Shown one piece after another: positions 6,383-14,928 of a DNA stretch of 50,956 nt. The position numbers and the translations under genes were made by a program. The notes under the pieces are model-generated. The model had not been told where the DNA came from, made no database searches, and saw only the letters and a list, made by a program, of their open reading frames with translations. Each line of letters opens with the position of its first letter. Within the stretch, counting starts at the first letter, position 1. This DNA is from a virus: positions 1 through 50,956 of the IMG/VR virus record IMGVR_UViG_3300045973_001484; one strand, given 5' to 3'.

Positions 6383-6826
6383 ATGGAGAAACGTAAAACG
6401 AGAATTCCCAGGTGTATGTCAATGCAGCAGGATCTGTTTTCCAGCGGCATGGCAGAGGGGGCGTTTGATATTGATCTGGGTCACCGTCAGGTAATCAGCC
6501 GCGCGATGAGTAACTGCGGTAAAGACCGCTACCAGATCGCCATGGAGATGTCACGGGCCGCCAAAGCGACCGTTACCAAGGAAATGCTTGATAAATACGC
6601 CGCCAGCGATCCGGCAAACGGTATGCGCGGGGCAATGCTGACAGCGTTCTGCCATGTAACCGGGACCTTTGAACCGATCCGCTATCTGCTCGAGCCCCTG
6701 GGAGCGGATGTCTTAAAGCCCGAGGATCAGCCGCTTATTGAATGGGCACAATTAACCAGGGACCGGGAACAGATCGACCGGCGTCTGCAGGAACTGGAAT
6801 CAAAAAATGGAATCAGGAGGAAATGA
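6383..6826 (+). CDS. Conserved early protein of Mu-like phages, 147 aa
   Basis: The chain has a FDIDLGHRQVISRAM segment, a helical DNA-binding-like core (DRYQIAMEMS, then KEMLDKYAAS), an AFCHVTGT motif and a C-terminal coiled coil. Proteins of this pattern are common between ner and A in Mu-like phages; I know of no assigned activity. GAGGGG supports the ATG at 6383. The core resembles a CII/XRE-type regulator, which makes a DNA-binding role plausible. Confidence 0.6.
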   Translation: MEKRKTRIPRCMSMQQDLFSSGMAEGAFDIDLGHRQVISRAMSNCGKDRYQIAMEMSRAAKATVTKEMLDKYAASDPANGMRGAMLTAFCHVTGTFEPIRYLLEPLGADVLKPEDQPLIEWAQLTRDREQIDRRLQELESKNGIRRK

Positions 6827-6827
6827 T

Positions 6828-6881
6828 ATGAAAATCAACGTGCCTGAAGAGTTCTTGCAGCGTAAGGAGGTAGGGCCATGA
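6828..6881 (+). CDS. Possible 17-aa leader peptide
   Basis: An AGGAGG at 7 nt spacing opens a frame of only 17 codons whose stop overlaps the start of the next gene (ATGA). It may be a translated leader or a decayed gene. Confidence 0.3.
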   Translation: MKINVPEEFLQRKEVGP

Positions 6882-7042
6882 GAATAACCGATGAATTGCG
6901 ACTAGCCAGAAATGCTGCAGAGGAAGAATTGGGGACCGCTCGCAAGCAGTTATCAGTGGCGCAGAGCTGCTTTGCCAAAGCAAAGAAGAAATACGAACGG
7001 GCACGAGATGCCTGGGTAGCGGAAATGGAGAAAGCACAATGA
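6878..7042 (+). CDS. Small helical protein, 54 aa
   Basis: The sequence is nearly all predicted helix with heptad-like Leu/Ala spacing and many Lys/Arg residues, so a short coiled coil. TAAGGAGG precedes the ATG. The stop overlaps the start at 7039. Function unknown. Confidence 0.5.
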   Translation: MRITDELRLARNAAEEELGTARKQLSVAQSCFAKAKKKYERARDAWVAEMEKAQ

Positions 7043-7335
7043 GCGGCAAATCCTACAACCCGGTCATGAGTGATCATAAATTTATCGATATCGTCGAGTT
7101 TCTTCATCAACAGTCCGCGCCGGTCAGCGCCGCCAGCATCAGCCGGGCGCTTGGTTTGCCCCATGCCACGGTGATGAGCCACATGACGGTGGCTCTGGAG
7201 CGTAAATGGGTGCGGATGAATGGCGAAGCATACGAATCCGGCAGCCGGATCAGCGGCATGTACGCCGTGTACCTCCAGGGGCTGAAAGAGAAGAGCGTTG
7301 ATATCAACAGGGAAATACAGCAGCTGGAGGTGTGA
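7039..7335 (+). CDS. Winged-helix DNA-binding protein, 98 aa
   Basis: Residues 15-75 form a winged helix of the IclR/MarR type: FIDIVEFLHQQ, APVSAASISRALGLPHATVMSHM as helix-turn-helix, then a wing with WVRMNG. A C-terminal helix may dimerise. It lies in the early operon before the transposase, so it may be an extra transcription factor. Overlapping start and stop codons on both sides indicate coupling. Confidence 0.6.
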   Translation: MSGKSYNPVMSDHKFIDIVEFLHQQSAPVSAASISRALGLPHATVMSHMTVALERKWVRMNGEAYESGSRISGMYAVYLQGLKEKSVDINREIQQLEV

Positions 7336-7336
7336 G

Positions 7337-8617
7337 GTGGATCTCTCCCTTGCAGCCAAGCTGCTGGCCTGCCGTCTCTGTCATGCGGCCACCGGCTGCG
7401 ACGTGAGGAAATGCTGTGAAAGCTGTACCGACACCTGTAACGCCCGTCAAAATTGCTATCAGGAACTGCCGGAAAAAGAACTTGTGAATCGGTCACATAT
7501 ATTAAAACAGGATTGGAGGGGCACTATGGGAGAAGAAGTAGACCAGGAACGACTCAGCTGGCTGATTAACACACCGCCGAGTGACATCAATTTCCGGGGC
7601 GAGCTGTCAAAAGCCAACGAGGCCACCATCCGGGCGGCCTTGGAAGGAATAGAAGGTTTCGATGGCGTCAAAGTGAAGGAAACCGCACTGAGCCGTCAGC
7701 TAAAGAAGCTGCTGGAAACGCAGGGTGAGCAGATTGCCGCCACCGCAACCCGCCAGGCGCGCACCGTGGCCATGGACTTGACGACCATTCAGGCCGAGCG
7801 GGATCAGCAACAGGCGGAGAGAGATGAACAAAAAGGCCGGGAAATGATGATCGCCCAAGCGCATGAAGTGATCGGCCGGATTCAGGCAGTCGATATGATT
7901 GTGAAATTCGGTGATGTCACCAATCTTGTGTGGTTAAAGGAAATGAAGGAGGCGAAGATCTACAAAGACCTCCCCAATATAGGTACGTGGGATAACTTCT
8001 GTAAATATTTAGGAAAAGATAGACATACCGTTGACCAGGACTTGCTTAATCTGGCTGCATTTGGAGAAAACTTTTTGGAGACGTGTCACCATTTGAGAGT
8101 CGGCTACCGCGATCTCCGCAAACTCCGCCAGCTCCGATACGACGGCGAGTCATTTACGATGTCCGATGACGGCAAAACGGTCGTCATTGAGGGTGAATCA
8201 ATCGCATTGGGAGAGGACGCCGGAGCCGAGATCGAAGCCGCGCTTGAAAAACTCCTCGTGAAGAACAGAACCCTGCGGGAGCGCAACGGCAAGCTGGAAA
8301 AGGACTTTCGGGGCGCGGTGAAAGAGGAAACCTTAAGCTTGGAGTCACAATTAAAGACACAAACCTTGCGCGTCCAAGCATTGGAGGTGTACGAGCCGAG
8401 CGAGACGGATCGCGAATGGAGCGTCAAGCAGATGGCAAAAATAGAAGACGCCTCAGCCGCCCTGCAGCTGGCCATCGCCGGGTTCCTTATCGATCCACGC
8501 GTAAAGGAAGATCGCCATTTACAGGCCAAAGTATCCGCGCACCTGCAAGAGGCCGAGCTGGCACTCACAGACGTTCGCACCCGGCTGGATGACATTATCG
8601 ATATACACAGAGGCTAG
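7337..8617 (+). CDS. Coiled-coil early protein with Cys-rich N-terminus, 426 aa
   Basis: A GTG start at 7337 follows GGAGG at 6 nt. The first 60 residues hold nine cysteines in CxxC and CC arrangements, probably a zinc module. From residue 64 there is an acidic, mainly coiled-coil protein with a globular segment near 190-250 (GTWDNFCKYLGKDRHTVDQD) resembling DUF3102-like phage proteins. A second strong start, ATG at 7526 with GGAGG, lies in frame and would give a form without the Cys module. Location directly before A suggests a role in replication or transposition; unproven. Confidence 0.55.
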   Translation: MDLSLAAKLLACRLCHAATGCDVRKCCESCTDTCNARQNCYQELPEKELVNRSHILKQDWRGTMGEEVDQERLSWLINTPPSDINFRGELSKANEATIRAALEGIEGFDGVKVKETALSRQLKKLLETQGEQIAATATRQARTVAMDLTTIQAERDQQQAERDEQKGREMMIAQAHEVIGRIQAVDMIVKFGDVTNLVWLKEMKEAKIYKDLPNIGTWDNFCKYLGKDRHTVDQDLLNLAAFGENFLETCHHLRVGYRDLRKLRQLRYDGESFTMSDDGKTVVIEGESIALGEDAGAEIEAALEKLLVKNRTLRERNGKLEKDFRGAVKEETLSLESQLKTQTLRVQALEVYEPSETDREWSVKQMAKIEDASAALQLAIAGFLIDPRVKEDRHLQAKVSAHLQEAELALTDVRTRLDDIIDIHRG

Positions 8618-8626
8618 GAGCCGGCC

Positions 8627-10303
8627 ATGGCAACCAGAATTGAACCACACATAGTGCAGCAGATCATTACTGCATGGAACGATGCGCCGCGTAACCACAA
8701 GACGGTCATTGTCAAAAAATGGGCAATTATCTGCGACTGCAGCCCACATACTATCTACCGACTGCTCCCCAGCAGCCGGCAGCGCAAAAAAGGCGAGCGC
8801 AAACGTGCGGATATAGAGTCAGTGGCTCGTATTATCGCGGTAATCAAAAACAGCCCTCCCGAGCATCGGGGGGTGCTCTCCACCGCAGATGCCATCAAGA
8901 TCGCCATTATTAACAACAAAATACCGGCAGAATACGCCGATGTACATCCGGGCAGCATCGACCGTGTCATTCGCGAGCTGGGCCTAAACAGTAAACGCCG
9001 TCGTGTCGAGCGTTTTCAGGCCGAATATCCCAACGAAATGCATCATGTGGACGCCAGCTCCAGTGACTGTTTTTACATCGCCAAGGCCCTGCCGGATGGG
9101 GACTTTCTTTTAAAACTCCATCGCGGTGTGAAAGGGTACAAGAACAAACCGATCCCGGTTGATGGCCTGCGCCCCTGGATCTACGGCATGACCGATGATA
9201 ACAGCGGCTGCCACTGCTGTCGCTATGTCGCCGCCAAAGGCGAGCAAGCCACCCACAACATGGAGTTTCTGGCCTGGGCCTGGTGGCAGCAGCCGGACAA
9301 ATGCTTTTGGGGGGTGCCGTCCCATCCCTCCTCCGACAAACCCGGCAAAATTAAGGGTGACCACGGTCCGATGATGGAATCACCAATAGCCAAGGATTTC
9401 TTCGCGCGATGCGGCGTTGAAATTGATCCATCAGCGGTCCTCAACAAAGAAACCCACGGCAAAATCGAGCGCCCCTGGCGAACCCTGTGGCAAAAATTCG
9501 AGCTGCCGTTTTTTGCCATGACTGACTGGAAAAAGTTTGAAATCACCATGTCAGAGTTGAACCGCCAGCTGATGAATTACTCTATAGACTACAACGAAAT
9601 GCCACACCGCTATGAGCGCAAACTGAGTCGCCGTCAAATTTGGGAGCGGGTCAGTCTGCACGGTGGAGTCGTGATCCTGCCGAACGATGCGCTGGAAACC
9701 ATCGCTAAAAGCGCCGTTGTGCGCAACGTCAACCAGGAAGGCGTTTTCTGGTTGGACAGCGAACCGTATGAAGTCAAGGGGCTTCATGATGCCAAGGTCA
9801 AAGTAATTATCGGTGTTTATGACAAAAAGATGGTCGTGCAGGATATCGCCGACGGCAAAACATACGAGGTGGGCGGCTTTGTTCCCAACAAGCTGGGTGA
9901 ATACAAGCTCAACCCGGAAACCGGCCAACAGCAGATGCAAAAAGAAGCGGCCAAAATGGACGGCATCACTATCCCACTCTACTCTGCCGAAGGCCGCGCC
10001 GTACTGGCGGCACCCGCCCCGGCAACGGAGAAGACAACCGTGGTGCGCAAGGTTATCAAAATTCCGACACGAGTGAAAGAAACCTTGCGGCTTCATAACC
10101 CGTTGAATACGGACCGTTATCACACCGTTGAGGAAGCATTAAACGCGTTCCAGTTTTTGTCGGGCTGGTATTTCAAGGATGACCTGAACTCACGCCGGGA
10201 CGTCACAGCGGCGATTATCGAAAACGGGCTGTCAAAGCGGTTTGTAGCCGAATTTGCCGGGGAGATAGAGATACAGGCAGAGCAGATGAAGGTGGCGATG
10301 TGA
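8627..10303 (+). CDS. A: DDE transposase, MuA family
   Basis: 558 residues, slightly shorter than Mu A. The N-terminal 125 residues are helical DNA-binding segments. The RNase H-like core carries the DDE triad in HHVDAS (Asp142), KGDHGP (Asp245) and HGKIERPW (Glu281). The Mu-type beta-barrel domain follows (about 345-430), then a C-terminal region that in Mu contacts MuB. It catalyses strand transfer for integration and replicative transposition and should bind the ends described at 2840 and 44219. GGAG precedes the ATG. All three catalytic residues are present. Confidence 0.93.
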   Translation: MATRIEPHIVQQIITAWNDAPRNHKTVIVKKWAIICDCSPHTIYRLLPSSRQRKKGERKRADIESVARIIAVIKNSPPEHRGVLSTADAIKIAIINNKIPAEYADVHPGSIDRVIRELGLNSKRRRVERFQAEYPNEMHHVDASSSDCFYIAKALPDGDFLLKLHRGVKGYKNKPIPVDGLRPWIYGMTDDNSGCHCCRYVAAKGEQATHNMEFLAWAWWQQPDKCFWGVPSHPSSDKPGKIKGDHGPMMESPIAKDFFARCGVEIDPSAVLNKETHGKIERPWRTLWQKFELPFFAMTDWKKFEITMSELNRQLMNYSIDYNEMPHRYERKLSRRQIWERVSLHGGVVILPNDALETIAKSAVVRNVNQEGVFWLDSEPYEVKGLHDAKVKVIIGVYDKKMVVQDIADGKTYEVGGFVPNKLGEYKLNPETGQQQMQKEAAKMDGITIPLYSAEGRAVLAAPAPATEKTTVVRKVIKIPTRVKETLRLHNPLNTDRYHTVEEALNAFQFLSGWYFKDDLNSRRDVTAAIIENGLSKRFVAEFAGEIEIQAEQMKVAM

Positions 10304-10313
10304 AAGGGGAAAT

Positions 10314-10469
10314 ATGCGAGTCCAGTGCACAAGATGCAGAAACAAACATGAGGAATCAGAGCGGCTGGAAGTGCCAAGTACGGCGATAAAGATCATGGGC
10401 GCGATGGATCTGGTGTGCCCACGCTGCAAGGGAAAGAACTATTACATTTTACTTTCAGAACCGAAATAA
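10314..10469 (+). CDS. Zinc-ribbon peptide, 51 aa
   Basis: Two cysteine pairs, CTRC at residues 5-8 and CPRC at 35-38, frame a small zinc ribbon of the Com type. In Mu, Com is a small zinc-binding translational activator, but that gene lies at the other phage end, so no equivalence is claimed. GGGGAAA precedes the ATG, and the frame fills the gap between A and the hairpin at 10474. Confidence 0.5.
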   Translation: MRVQCTRCRNKHEESERLEVPSTAIKIMGAMDLVCPRCKGKNYYILLSEPK

Positions 10470-10473
10470 CAGC

Positions 10474-10501
10474 GGCCCCCGACGCTGCAACGTCGGGGGC
10501 C
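10474..10501 (+). terminator. Strong GC hairpin between A and B
   Basis: An 11-bp perfect stem (GGCCCCCGACG with CGTCGGGGGCC) with a 6-nt loop and no T tract. It may lower expression of B relative to A or protect mRNA ends rather than terminate fully. Confidence 0.5.
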
Positions 10502-10524
10502 ATAACCCAGAAAGGAGAAACAAT

Positions 10525-11448
10525 ATGAAAGCGACTATGACCAGATTGGAAACATTTGTCAACCTTGGTTACACCAAAGACCCGCTCAAAGGGCATTTGC
10601 ATGAAACCGGGGACATGGTGCGTACCCGGCGTATCCTCACCATGGCAGTAGAGAGCCGAGCCATGGTCAGTATCGTCGGCGAGCGCGGTTGCGGCAAATC
10701 GGAGTCCGTCAAAGCGGCGCTCAAAAAGCTGTCCGGAACGGACAAGCCGCTTAAAACCGTATGGGTCAACCGGGGGGATCAGGAAAAGCTTTCCATTGCC
10801 GATATCAAGAAGTCCATGATTCTCAACCTATCTACAGAGTCCGTGAAAAACGGCGGTATCGTCAGCAGCATGCAGCTGCGCAGAATTCTGGGCGAGGCGA
10901 CCCGTAAACAGAAAGTTGTCGTGATTATCGAAGAGGCGCAGCGCCTTCATCCCCTGACGCTCAAAAGCCTCAAAACCCTGCGCGAAATCGAATGGCTGGG
11001 GGAAACAGAGCTTTTCGCCATCGTTTTGGTGGCGCAGTCAGACCCGATGAACCGCCCGGGTGTGTCGGAGGTCAGCCTGCGGAGTGACCTGGTGCGCATG
11101 CAGGGGATCTCCGCTAATGAGGCGGCGCATTATGTCCGTCAAGCGCTTGGCAAACACTTTACGCCCACGGCCATTGATTTGTTGGCTGAAATGCCGGAGT
11201 CGCGCAACTATCTGGAGCTGCAGGCGCTTTGCGTAGAGCTGCTCAACATTGCCCTGGCTGCCGGACACGAGCAGGTAACTGACCAGGATGTTAAATCCAT
11301 CTCTCCGGCCGTCACTACTACGGTCCCTCGTGCCACCTCACCCAAAGTTGCTGCTGTGGCAGTTGCTCCCGCCACTGCTCTGCAGGCGGTGTTGGCGCGG
11401 CGTGGCGAGAGGGCAACAAATCTGGAGGCCGCCAATGCTCAGGCTTAA
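10525..11448 (+). CDS. B: AAA+ ATPase, MuB/TnsC-like target selector
   Basis: 307 residues, as for Mu B. Walker A is GERGCGKSE (about 52-60), Walker B is VVIIEEAQRL (about 132-141), and a SDPMNR sensor segment follows. The C-terminal region (about 225-307) is Ala/Pro-rich. MuB forms ATP-dependent filaments on DNA, delivers target DNA to MuA and gives target immunity. AAAGGAG precedes the ATG. The next gene overlaps its 3' end. Confidence 0.9.
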   Translation: MKATMTRLETFVNLGYTKDPLKGHLHETGDMVRTRRILTMAVESRAMVSIVGERGCGKSESVKAALKKLSGTDKPLKTVWVNRGDQEKLSIADIKKSMILNLSTESVKNGGIVSSMQLRRILGEATRKQKVVVIIEEAQRLHPLTLKSLKTLREIEWLGETELFAIVLVAQSDPMNRPGVSEVSLRSDLVRMQGISANEAAHYVRQALGKHFTPTAIDLLAEMPESRNYLELQALCVELLNIALAAGHEQVTDQDVKSISPAVTTTVPRATSPKVAAVAVAPATALQAVLARRGERATNLEAANAQA

Positions 11449-11917
11449 ACAGGCACTCTCGGATTGCGGCATACCAAATCAGGCGCTGGTAAAGATCAGC
11501 GGATGCAGTAAAGCGCTGGTCAGCCGGACGCTGGCTACTGGTGTATTTCCGCCCCAGGATGCGGAGAAATTCAAGGCCGGGGTTGCCCGTATGGTTGGTG
11601 ATGATGCCCGGCTGATTGATTGGATGAATGACCGGCACATGCATATAGATGATCTGTATGCAAAAGTCCGTGCCCCGGAGCAGAGCCAAACGCTGTCCCT
11701 CCCGTCTCCCGACACTCTCCCCCGGCTTCTCTGCGATATCGCCGGGCGGGCGGTGTTGAATGACTCAGGCGATTTTGCCAATGAGATGATTATCCAGTTA
11801 GCTCGTACAGCCAGTTTTCTGCACCGGAAAATGGCAGAGATGGCGGGGCATGACGCCCCATGGACAATGCGAACAGAGGCCGAAGCGGCCGCAATCCTGA
11901 AAGGAGTTCAATCATGA
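11435..11917 (+). CDS. HTH-containing protein after MuB, 160 aa
   Basis: It starts inside the end of B with GGAGG 7 nt upstream. Residues 1-55 look like a helix-turn-helix (ALVKISGCSKALVSRTLATG), and the rest is helical. Homologous-looking proteins occupy this place in many Mu-like phages without a known function. A regulator or DNA-binding accessory is likely. Confidence 0.55.
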   Translation: MLRLKQALSDCGIPNQALVKISGCSKALVSRTLATGVFPPQDAEKFKAGVARMVGDDARLIDWMNDRHMHIDDLYAKVRAPEQSQTLSLPSPDTLPRLLCDIAGRAVLNDSGDFANEMIIQLARTASFLHRKMAEMAGHDAPWTMRTEAEAAAILKGVQS

Positions 11918-12057
11918 GAAAATTCATCCGTCGGATACTGGCACATCTGCAAGCCCGCCGTAACTGGAACCGCTGCAAACGCCAAATGCGTGAACGCGCC
12001 GAGGGGCGGCTGATTGTATCTCTCTACGGAAACGGCATGATCCGGAGGCGGGTATGA
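11914..12057 (+). CDS. Basic small protein, 47 aa
   Basis: About one third of the residues are Arg or Lys, suggesting nucleic-acid binding. AAAGGAG precedes the ATG, which overlaps the upstream stop; its own stop overlaps the next start. Family unknown. Confidence 0.45.
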   Translation: MRKFIRRILAHLQARRNWNRCKRQMRERAEGRLIVSLYGNGMIRRRV

Positions 12058-12239
12058 ATCCTTTAGCAGAATTTGCCGACAGGGCACTAGTTCGCTCAAT
12101 GGGCGGCAACGTAGCCGGAGAAATACCGGGACTCGGGAAGCCGTGGGCCTGCGTAAGTTTCGGCCACCCCGGCCATAATGCGACAACCTGTATCCACTGC
12201 ATCACCAATTTTATGAATGAAAAGGGAGTGAAGAAATGA
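12054..12239 (+). CDS. Hypothetical protein, 61 aa
   Basis: A small soluble protein with a possible Cys/His cluster (GHPGHNATTCIHC). CGGAGG upstream and ATGA overlaps on both sides support the frame. Function unknown. Confidence 0.45.
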   Translation: MNPLAEFADRALVRSMGGNVAGEIPGLGKPWACVSFGHPGHNATTCIHCITNFMNEKGVKK

Positions 12240-13066
12240 ATTATTACAGTTACAGCCTCCACAGCGGCATGCAGTACCACCCAACCGGACCGGAGGCCAA
12301 ATCAGCCGCCGAAGAGGCAATACGGGTCATGTCCGCCGACCCTGCCATCTATTCCCCCACTGACTTGATGGGTTCCACCTGGGGAGAAATCACTGAGCGG
12401 GCGACACCTACCGGTGAGGTCGGTTACGCTCTTAGGCGCCAGGATCGCCTTTCATATGAAGCCGCCTATCCCCAGGTGATCGACGGCCGCATGATGACCG
12501 CCGAAGGTGATCTGAGGCTATTGCAAAACATTCACGAGCCAGATTTGCTGGAGCACGACATGGTCCTCAGTATTGCCTGCATCTGGGAAGCCATGAGCGC
12601 AAGGATAGCCCGCTTCAAGCAGAATAACTTCCAGGACGTAACTGTCTTTGCCGATCTCATCTTTGAAAACTACCAGGCAAAACGGGGCGGCAAAGAAGGT
12701 GGCGTGGGCTACACCACTTTCGATAAGAAATACAAGCTCATCATCTCAATCCAGAAGGCCCTCGACCTTGGCCCGGAGATCATGGTGGCAAAGGCCAAGA
12801 TGCTGGAAGCGATTGAGCAAGCTGGTGGTGACAGCGACTTTAAAGCCCTGGTAACCGCCGCCTACTCAATGGTCGATGGCAAAGTCAGTGTTGCAAAAAT
12901 TTTAGGACTGCGCCGCGTCAAAATCTCCAACGCCCTTTGGAACGAAGCTCTGACCATTGCAATTGATGCGATCGAGGTGATCAGCAAAAAGAGACAGCTC
13001 CGGCTCTATAAGAAAAACGATGCCGGCAAGTACATCTCCATCCCGCTCGATATCGCGGCAATTTAG
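12236..13066 (+). CDS. DUF3164 family protein, 276 aa
   Basis: Residues about 85-276 match the DUF3164 family of Mu-like phages: DLLEHDMVL, a helix-rich middle with YQAKRGGKEGG and YTTFDKKYK, then VSVAKILGLRRVKIS and the closing SIPLDIAAI. The family is conserved in the semi-essential early region; its role is unproven. The first 80 residues are an extra N-terminal region not usual for the family. It may come from another small gene or extend the domain. Confidence 0.75.
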   Translation: MNYYSYSLHSGMQYHPTGPEAKSAAEEAIRVMSADPAIYSPTDLMGSTWGEITERATPTGEVGYALRRQDRLSYEAAYPQVIDGRMMTAEGDLRLLQNIHEPDLLEHDMVLSIACIWEAMSARIARFKQNNFQDVTVFADLIFENYQAKRGGKEGGVGYTTFDKKYKLIISIQKALDLGPEIMVAKAKMLEAIEQAGGDSDFKALVTAAYSMVDGKVSVAKILGLRRVKISNALWNEALTIAIDAIEVISKKRQLRLYKKNDAGKYISIPLDIAAI

Positions 13067-13077
13067 GGGGAGATGTG

Positions 13078-13242
13078 ATGATTACAAAACTCTTACTCGA
13101 CATGTGTGTCGAAAACGTTAGTGAGCTGCAAGCGTTACTATCGGTTGTCACGCCGGAAATAAGGGTTACTGGTGCCGGCGGTGCTTTGCTGAAGATCAGG
13201 GTCTACGAGAACGATAATGAACGTTACATGGAGGTGGCGTAA
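13078..13242 (+). CDS. Hypothetical protein, 54 aa
   Basis: GGGGGAG precedes the ATG; the stop shares bases with the next start (TAATG). The pattern is alpha/beta with no recognised domain. Confidence 0.45.
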   Translation: MITKLLLDMCVENVSELQALLSVVTPEIRVTGAGGALLKIRVYENDNERYMEVA

Positions 13243-13391
13243 TGGCGAGTTTAGAAGTCGATAACAACTGCATCAACTGCGAGTACCGGCATGAAAAGTC
13301 CACATTTGGGGAATGTGTCGGTTGCGTGAAAAACTCTAAAAAGGGCAACCAATTCCCTGGATGGAAACCGGTTGAATCGGAGGCCAAATAA
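13242..13391 (+). CDS. Four-cysteine zinc-binding peptide, 49 aa
   Basis: Cysteines at 10, 13, 25 and 28 form two pairs as in a minimal treble clef or zinc ribbon. TAATG overlaps on both sides give strong evidence of coupled translation with the genes at 13078 and 13391. Confidence 0.5.
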   Translation: MASLEVDNNCINCEYRHEKSTFGECVGCVKNSKKGNQFPGWKPVESEAK

Positions 13392-13576
13392 TGAAATGCC
13401 CACATTGCGCCTCGGAAGTCGAAGTCGAAACCTTTGATATTTGTAATCATGGTCCTGTTGACGGCATCGAAGTGTTTTTTGAGTGCAAGACATGCAACCG
13501 GAATTTCGGAGCACATGTGCTCCCGGCAGCTTTTACAGAATTTAGTTTGGAGGATCCCGCCCATGTTGATGCTTAA
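13391..13576 (+). CDS. Zinc-ribbon protein, 61 aa
   Basis: MKCPHC opens the chain and ECKTCNRNFG forms the second pair, the usual pattern of a small zinc ribbon. Overlaps its neighbours by a few bases. Function unknown. Confidence 0.5.
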   Translation: MKCPHCASEVEVETFDICNHGPVDGIEVFFECKTCNRNFGAHVLPAAFTEFSLEDPAHVDA

Positions 13577-13754
13577 GAAAGCGATCGACAACATTGAGAC
13601 AATCGGCGCCCTGAAGCAGGCAATTGCCAGCGTCCCGGATGATACACCGCTGGAGGATAGTTTTAATCGCAGCATGTGTCTGATCTATCACGAGGGCGGG
13701 TCAAGAAACGACGGCAATCCGGAACCTTCACCGGACTATGTAGAATTCAGGTAA
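13563..13754 (+). CDS. Hypothetical protein, 63 aa
   Basis: GGAGG about 9 nt upstream supports the ATG inside the previous gene (a second ATG lies 6 nt later). Mostly helical at first, Gly/Pro-rich at the end. No domain recognised. Confidence 0.45.
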   Translation: MLMLKKAIDNIETIGALKQAIASVPDDTPLEDSFNRSMCLIYHEGGSRNDGNPEPSPDYVEFR

Positions 13755-13764
13755 CCATGCGAAA

Positions 13765-13820
13765 CGATCATCTTGCCGAAGTCGGCAAGTTGATCGTCGC
13801 CCGGAGGTGGCGCTCCGGGC
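13765..13820 (+). promoter_or_regulatory. Double-hairpin leader of the DUF2786 gene
   Basis: Two adjacent hairpins lie between the stop at 13754 and the start at 13847. The first (13765-13796) pairs 14 bp with one mismatch around CTTGCCGA/TCGGCAAG; the second (13799-13820) pairs GCCCGGAG with CTCCGGGC perfectly. Neither has a T tract, so an mRNA-stability or translational-control element, or a protein-binding site, is more likely than a terminator. Confidence 0.5.
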
Positions 13821-13846
13821 CTGATGAGCAGCTAAAGGAGAGAACC

Positions 13847-14554
13847 ATGATTGACAAGCGGTTACAGGTTATTGAGAAAATCAAGAAACTTTTGAGGTTG
13901 GCAAAATCCAGTAATGAGCATGAAGCTGCCCTGGCGGCTGCACGAGCCCAAGAGTTGCTTGCTAAATACAACCTTGATGAAGAGCTTCTGACAGAGAAGG
14001 AGTTGCCCAGGGAGGCTGGTGTTGCGGATACAGCAACTGTTAAAAAACCTGCCCGGTGGGTCTACCTTCTCGCCTCTTCTGTCGCTGGTGCCTTTGACTG
14101 CCAGTATGCACACTCTGCCTCAGGCCACATGCTGTTTTTCGGTGTAGAACTTGACCATGAAGTTGCTGCTTTCACTTTCGGTTATCTCTACAGGGCAATA
14201 AACCGCCTGGCTGCACAGTTTATGAAGAAAAGCCAGAATCGCCGCCTTACCGTCAAAGGGGGGAAAAAGGTTCGACTCAGTTACTGTCTCGGGGCCTCTC
14301 ATGTCGTCAGTAAAAAACTTCGAGAGCAAAAAGAACGTACTCCCGTAACAACGGCCGCTCTCGTTCCTGTTAAGGAAGCGTTGATCAAAGCCAAATGTGA
14401 TCAGTACGGCGTACATACCACCGAACAGAGTCGCGAAGATTTGAGCACCCGAGCCTATTGGTCAGGCGTTCGTGACGGGGCGAGTATTGATCATGGCCGC
14501 AAAGCCGTTACACAGAAAAAAGAGAAGCCACTTCGGATTGGACATGGGAGCTGA
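13847..14554 (+). CDS. DUF2786 domain protein, 235 aa
   Basis: Residues 8-48 carry the DUF2786 signature (IKKLLRLAKSSNEHEAALAA, AQELLAKYNL). A longer domain follows that usually accompanies it in phages, with LGASHVV near the middle and a basic C-terminus. The family is frequent in phages and plasmids; no biochemical role is known. AAAGGAGAG precedes the ATG at 13847. Start codons upstream in the same frame are not used here because the leader there is a double hairpin. Confidence 0.75.
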   Translation: MIDKRLQVIEKIKKLLRLAKSSNEHEAALAAARAQELLAKYNLDEELLTEKELPREAGVADTATVKKPARWVYLLASSVAGAFDCQYAHSASGHMLFFGVELDHEVAAFTFGYLYRAINRLAAQFMKKSQNRRLTVKGGKKVRLSYCLGASHVVSKKLREQKERTPVTTAALVPVKEALIKAKCDQYGVHTTEQSREDLSTRAYWSGVRDGASIDHGRKAVTQKKEKPLRIGHGS

Positions 14555-14555
14555 T

Positions 14556-14927
14556 ATGACACCGGAAAAACGCGAAAAATTGACGTCAGATCTTGCCCCG
14601 CACGGCCTGTCCGTGCTCCTCACACGTGATTTTGACGGCATTCTGCTGCAACTTGCTCGACTGGCTCAGTTTGAGCGGCTGATGATGCTCACTGCGGCCG
14701 GTAACCCCTCTGTTGAATGCGCCGTTGAACATGTTCATTGCCAACAGATCAGCCCTGTCCCCAGCCCCCGGGAATTCAGCGAACCCCTGGAGACGATTCA
14801 TATTCCGCAACTGCTTCAGGCCGTAAATGTGGAACTGCAACGGGCTATGGATAACGGCGGCAACCTGATGCCGGACCGCGTAGCCGCCGCTGTGCTGGCC
14901 TTTTCCGCCATTCTGATTCGGAGCTGA
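14556..14927 (+). CDS. Hypothetical protein, 123 aa
   Basis: A mainly helical protein without recognised motifs. GGGAG lies 5 nt before the ATG at 14556, two bases after the DUF2786 stop. Confidence 0.5.
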   Translation: MTPEKREKLTSDLAPHGLSVLLTRDFDGILLQLARLAQFERLMMLTAAGNPSVECAVEHVHCQQISPVPSPREFSEPLETIHIPQLLQAVNVELQRAMDNGGNLMPDRVAAAVLAFSAILIRS

Positions 14928-14928
14928 C

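Noticed and set aside
8104-8595. Long minus-strand frames under the early and late genes (for example opposite 7337-8617, 33045-33770, 35344-36459)
   Set aside because: They are antisense shadows of well-supported genes, with Ser/Arg-rich composition and no start signals.
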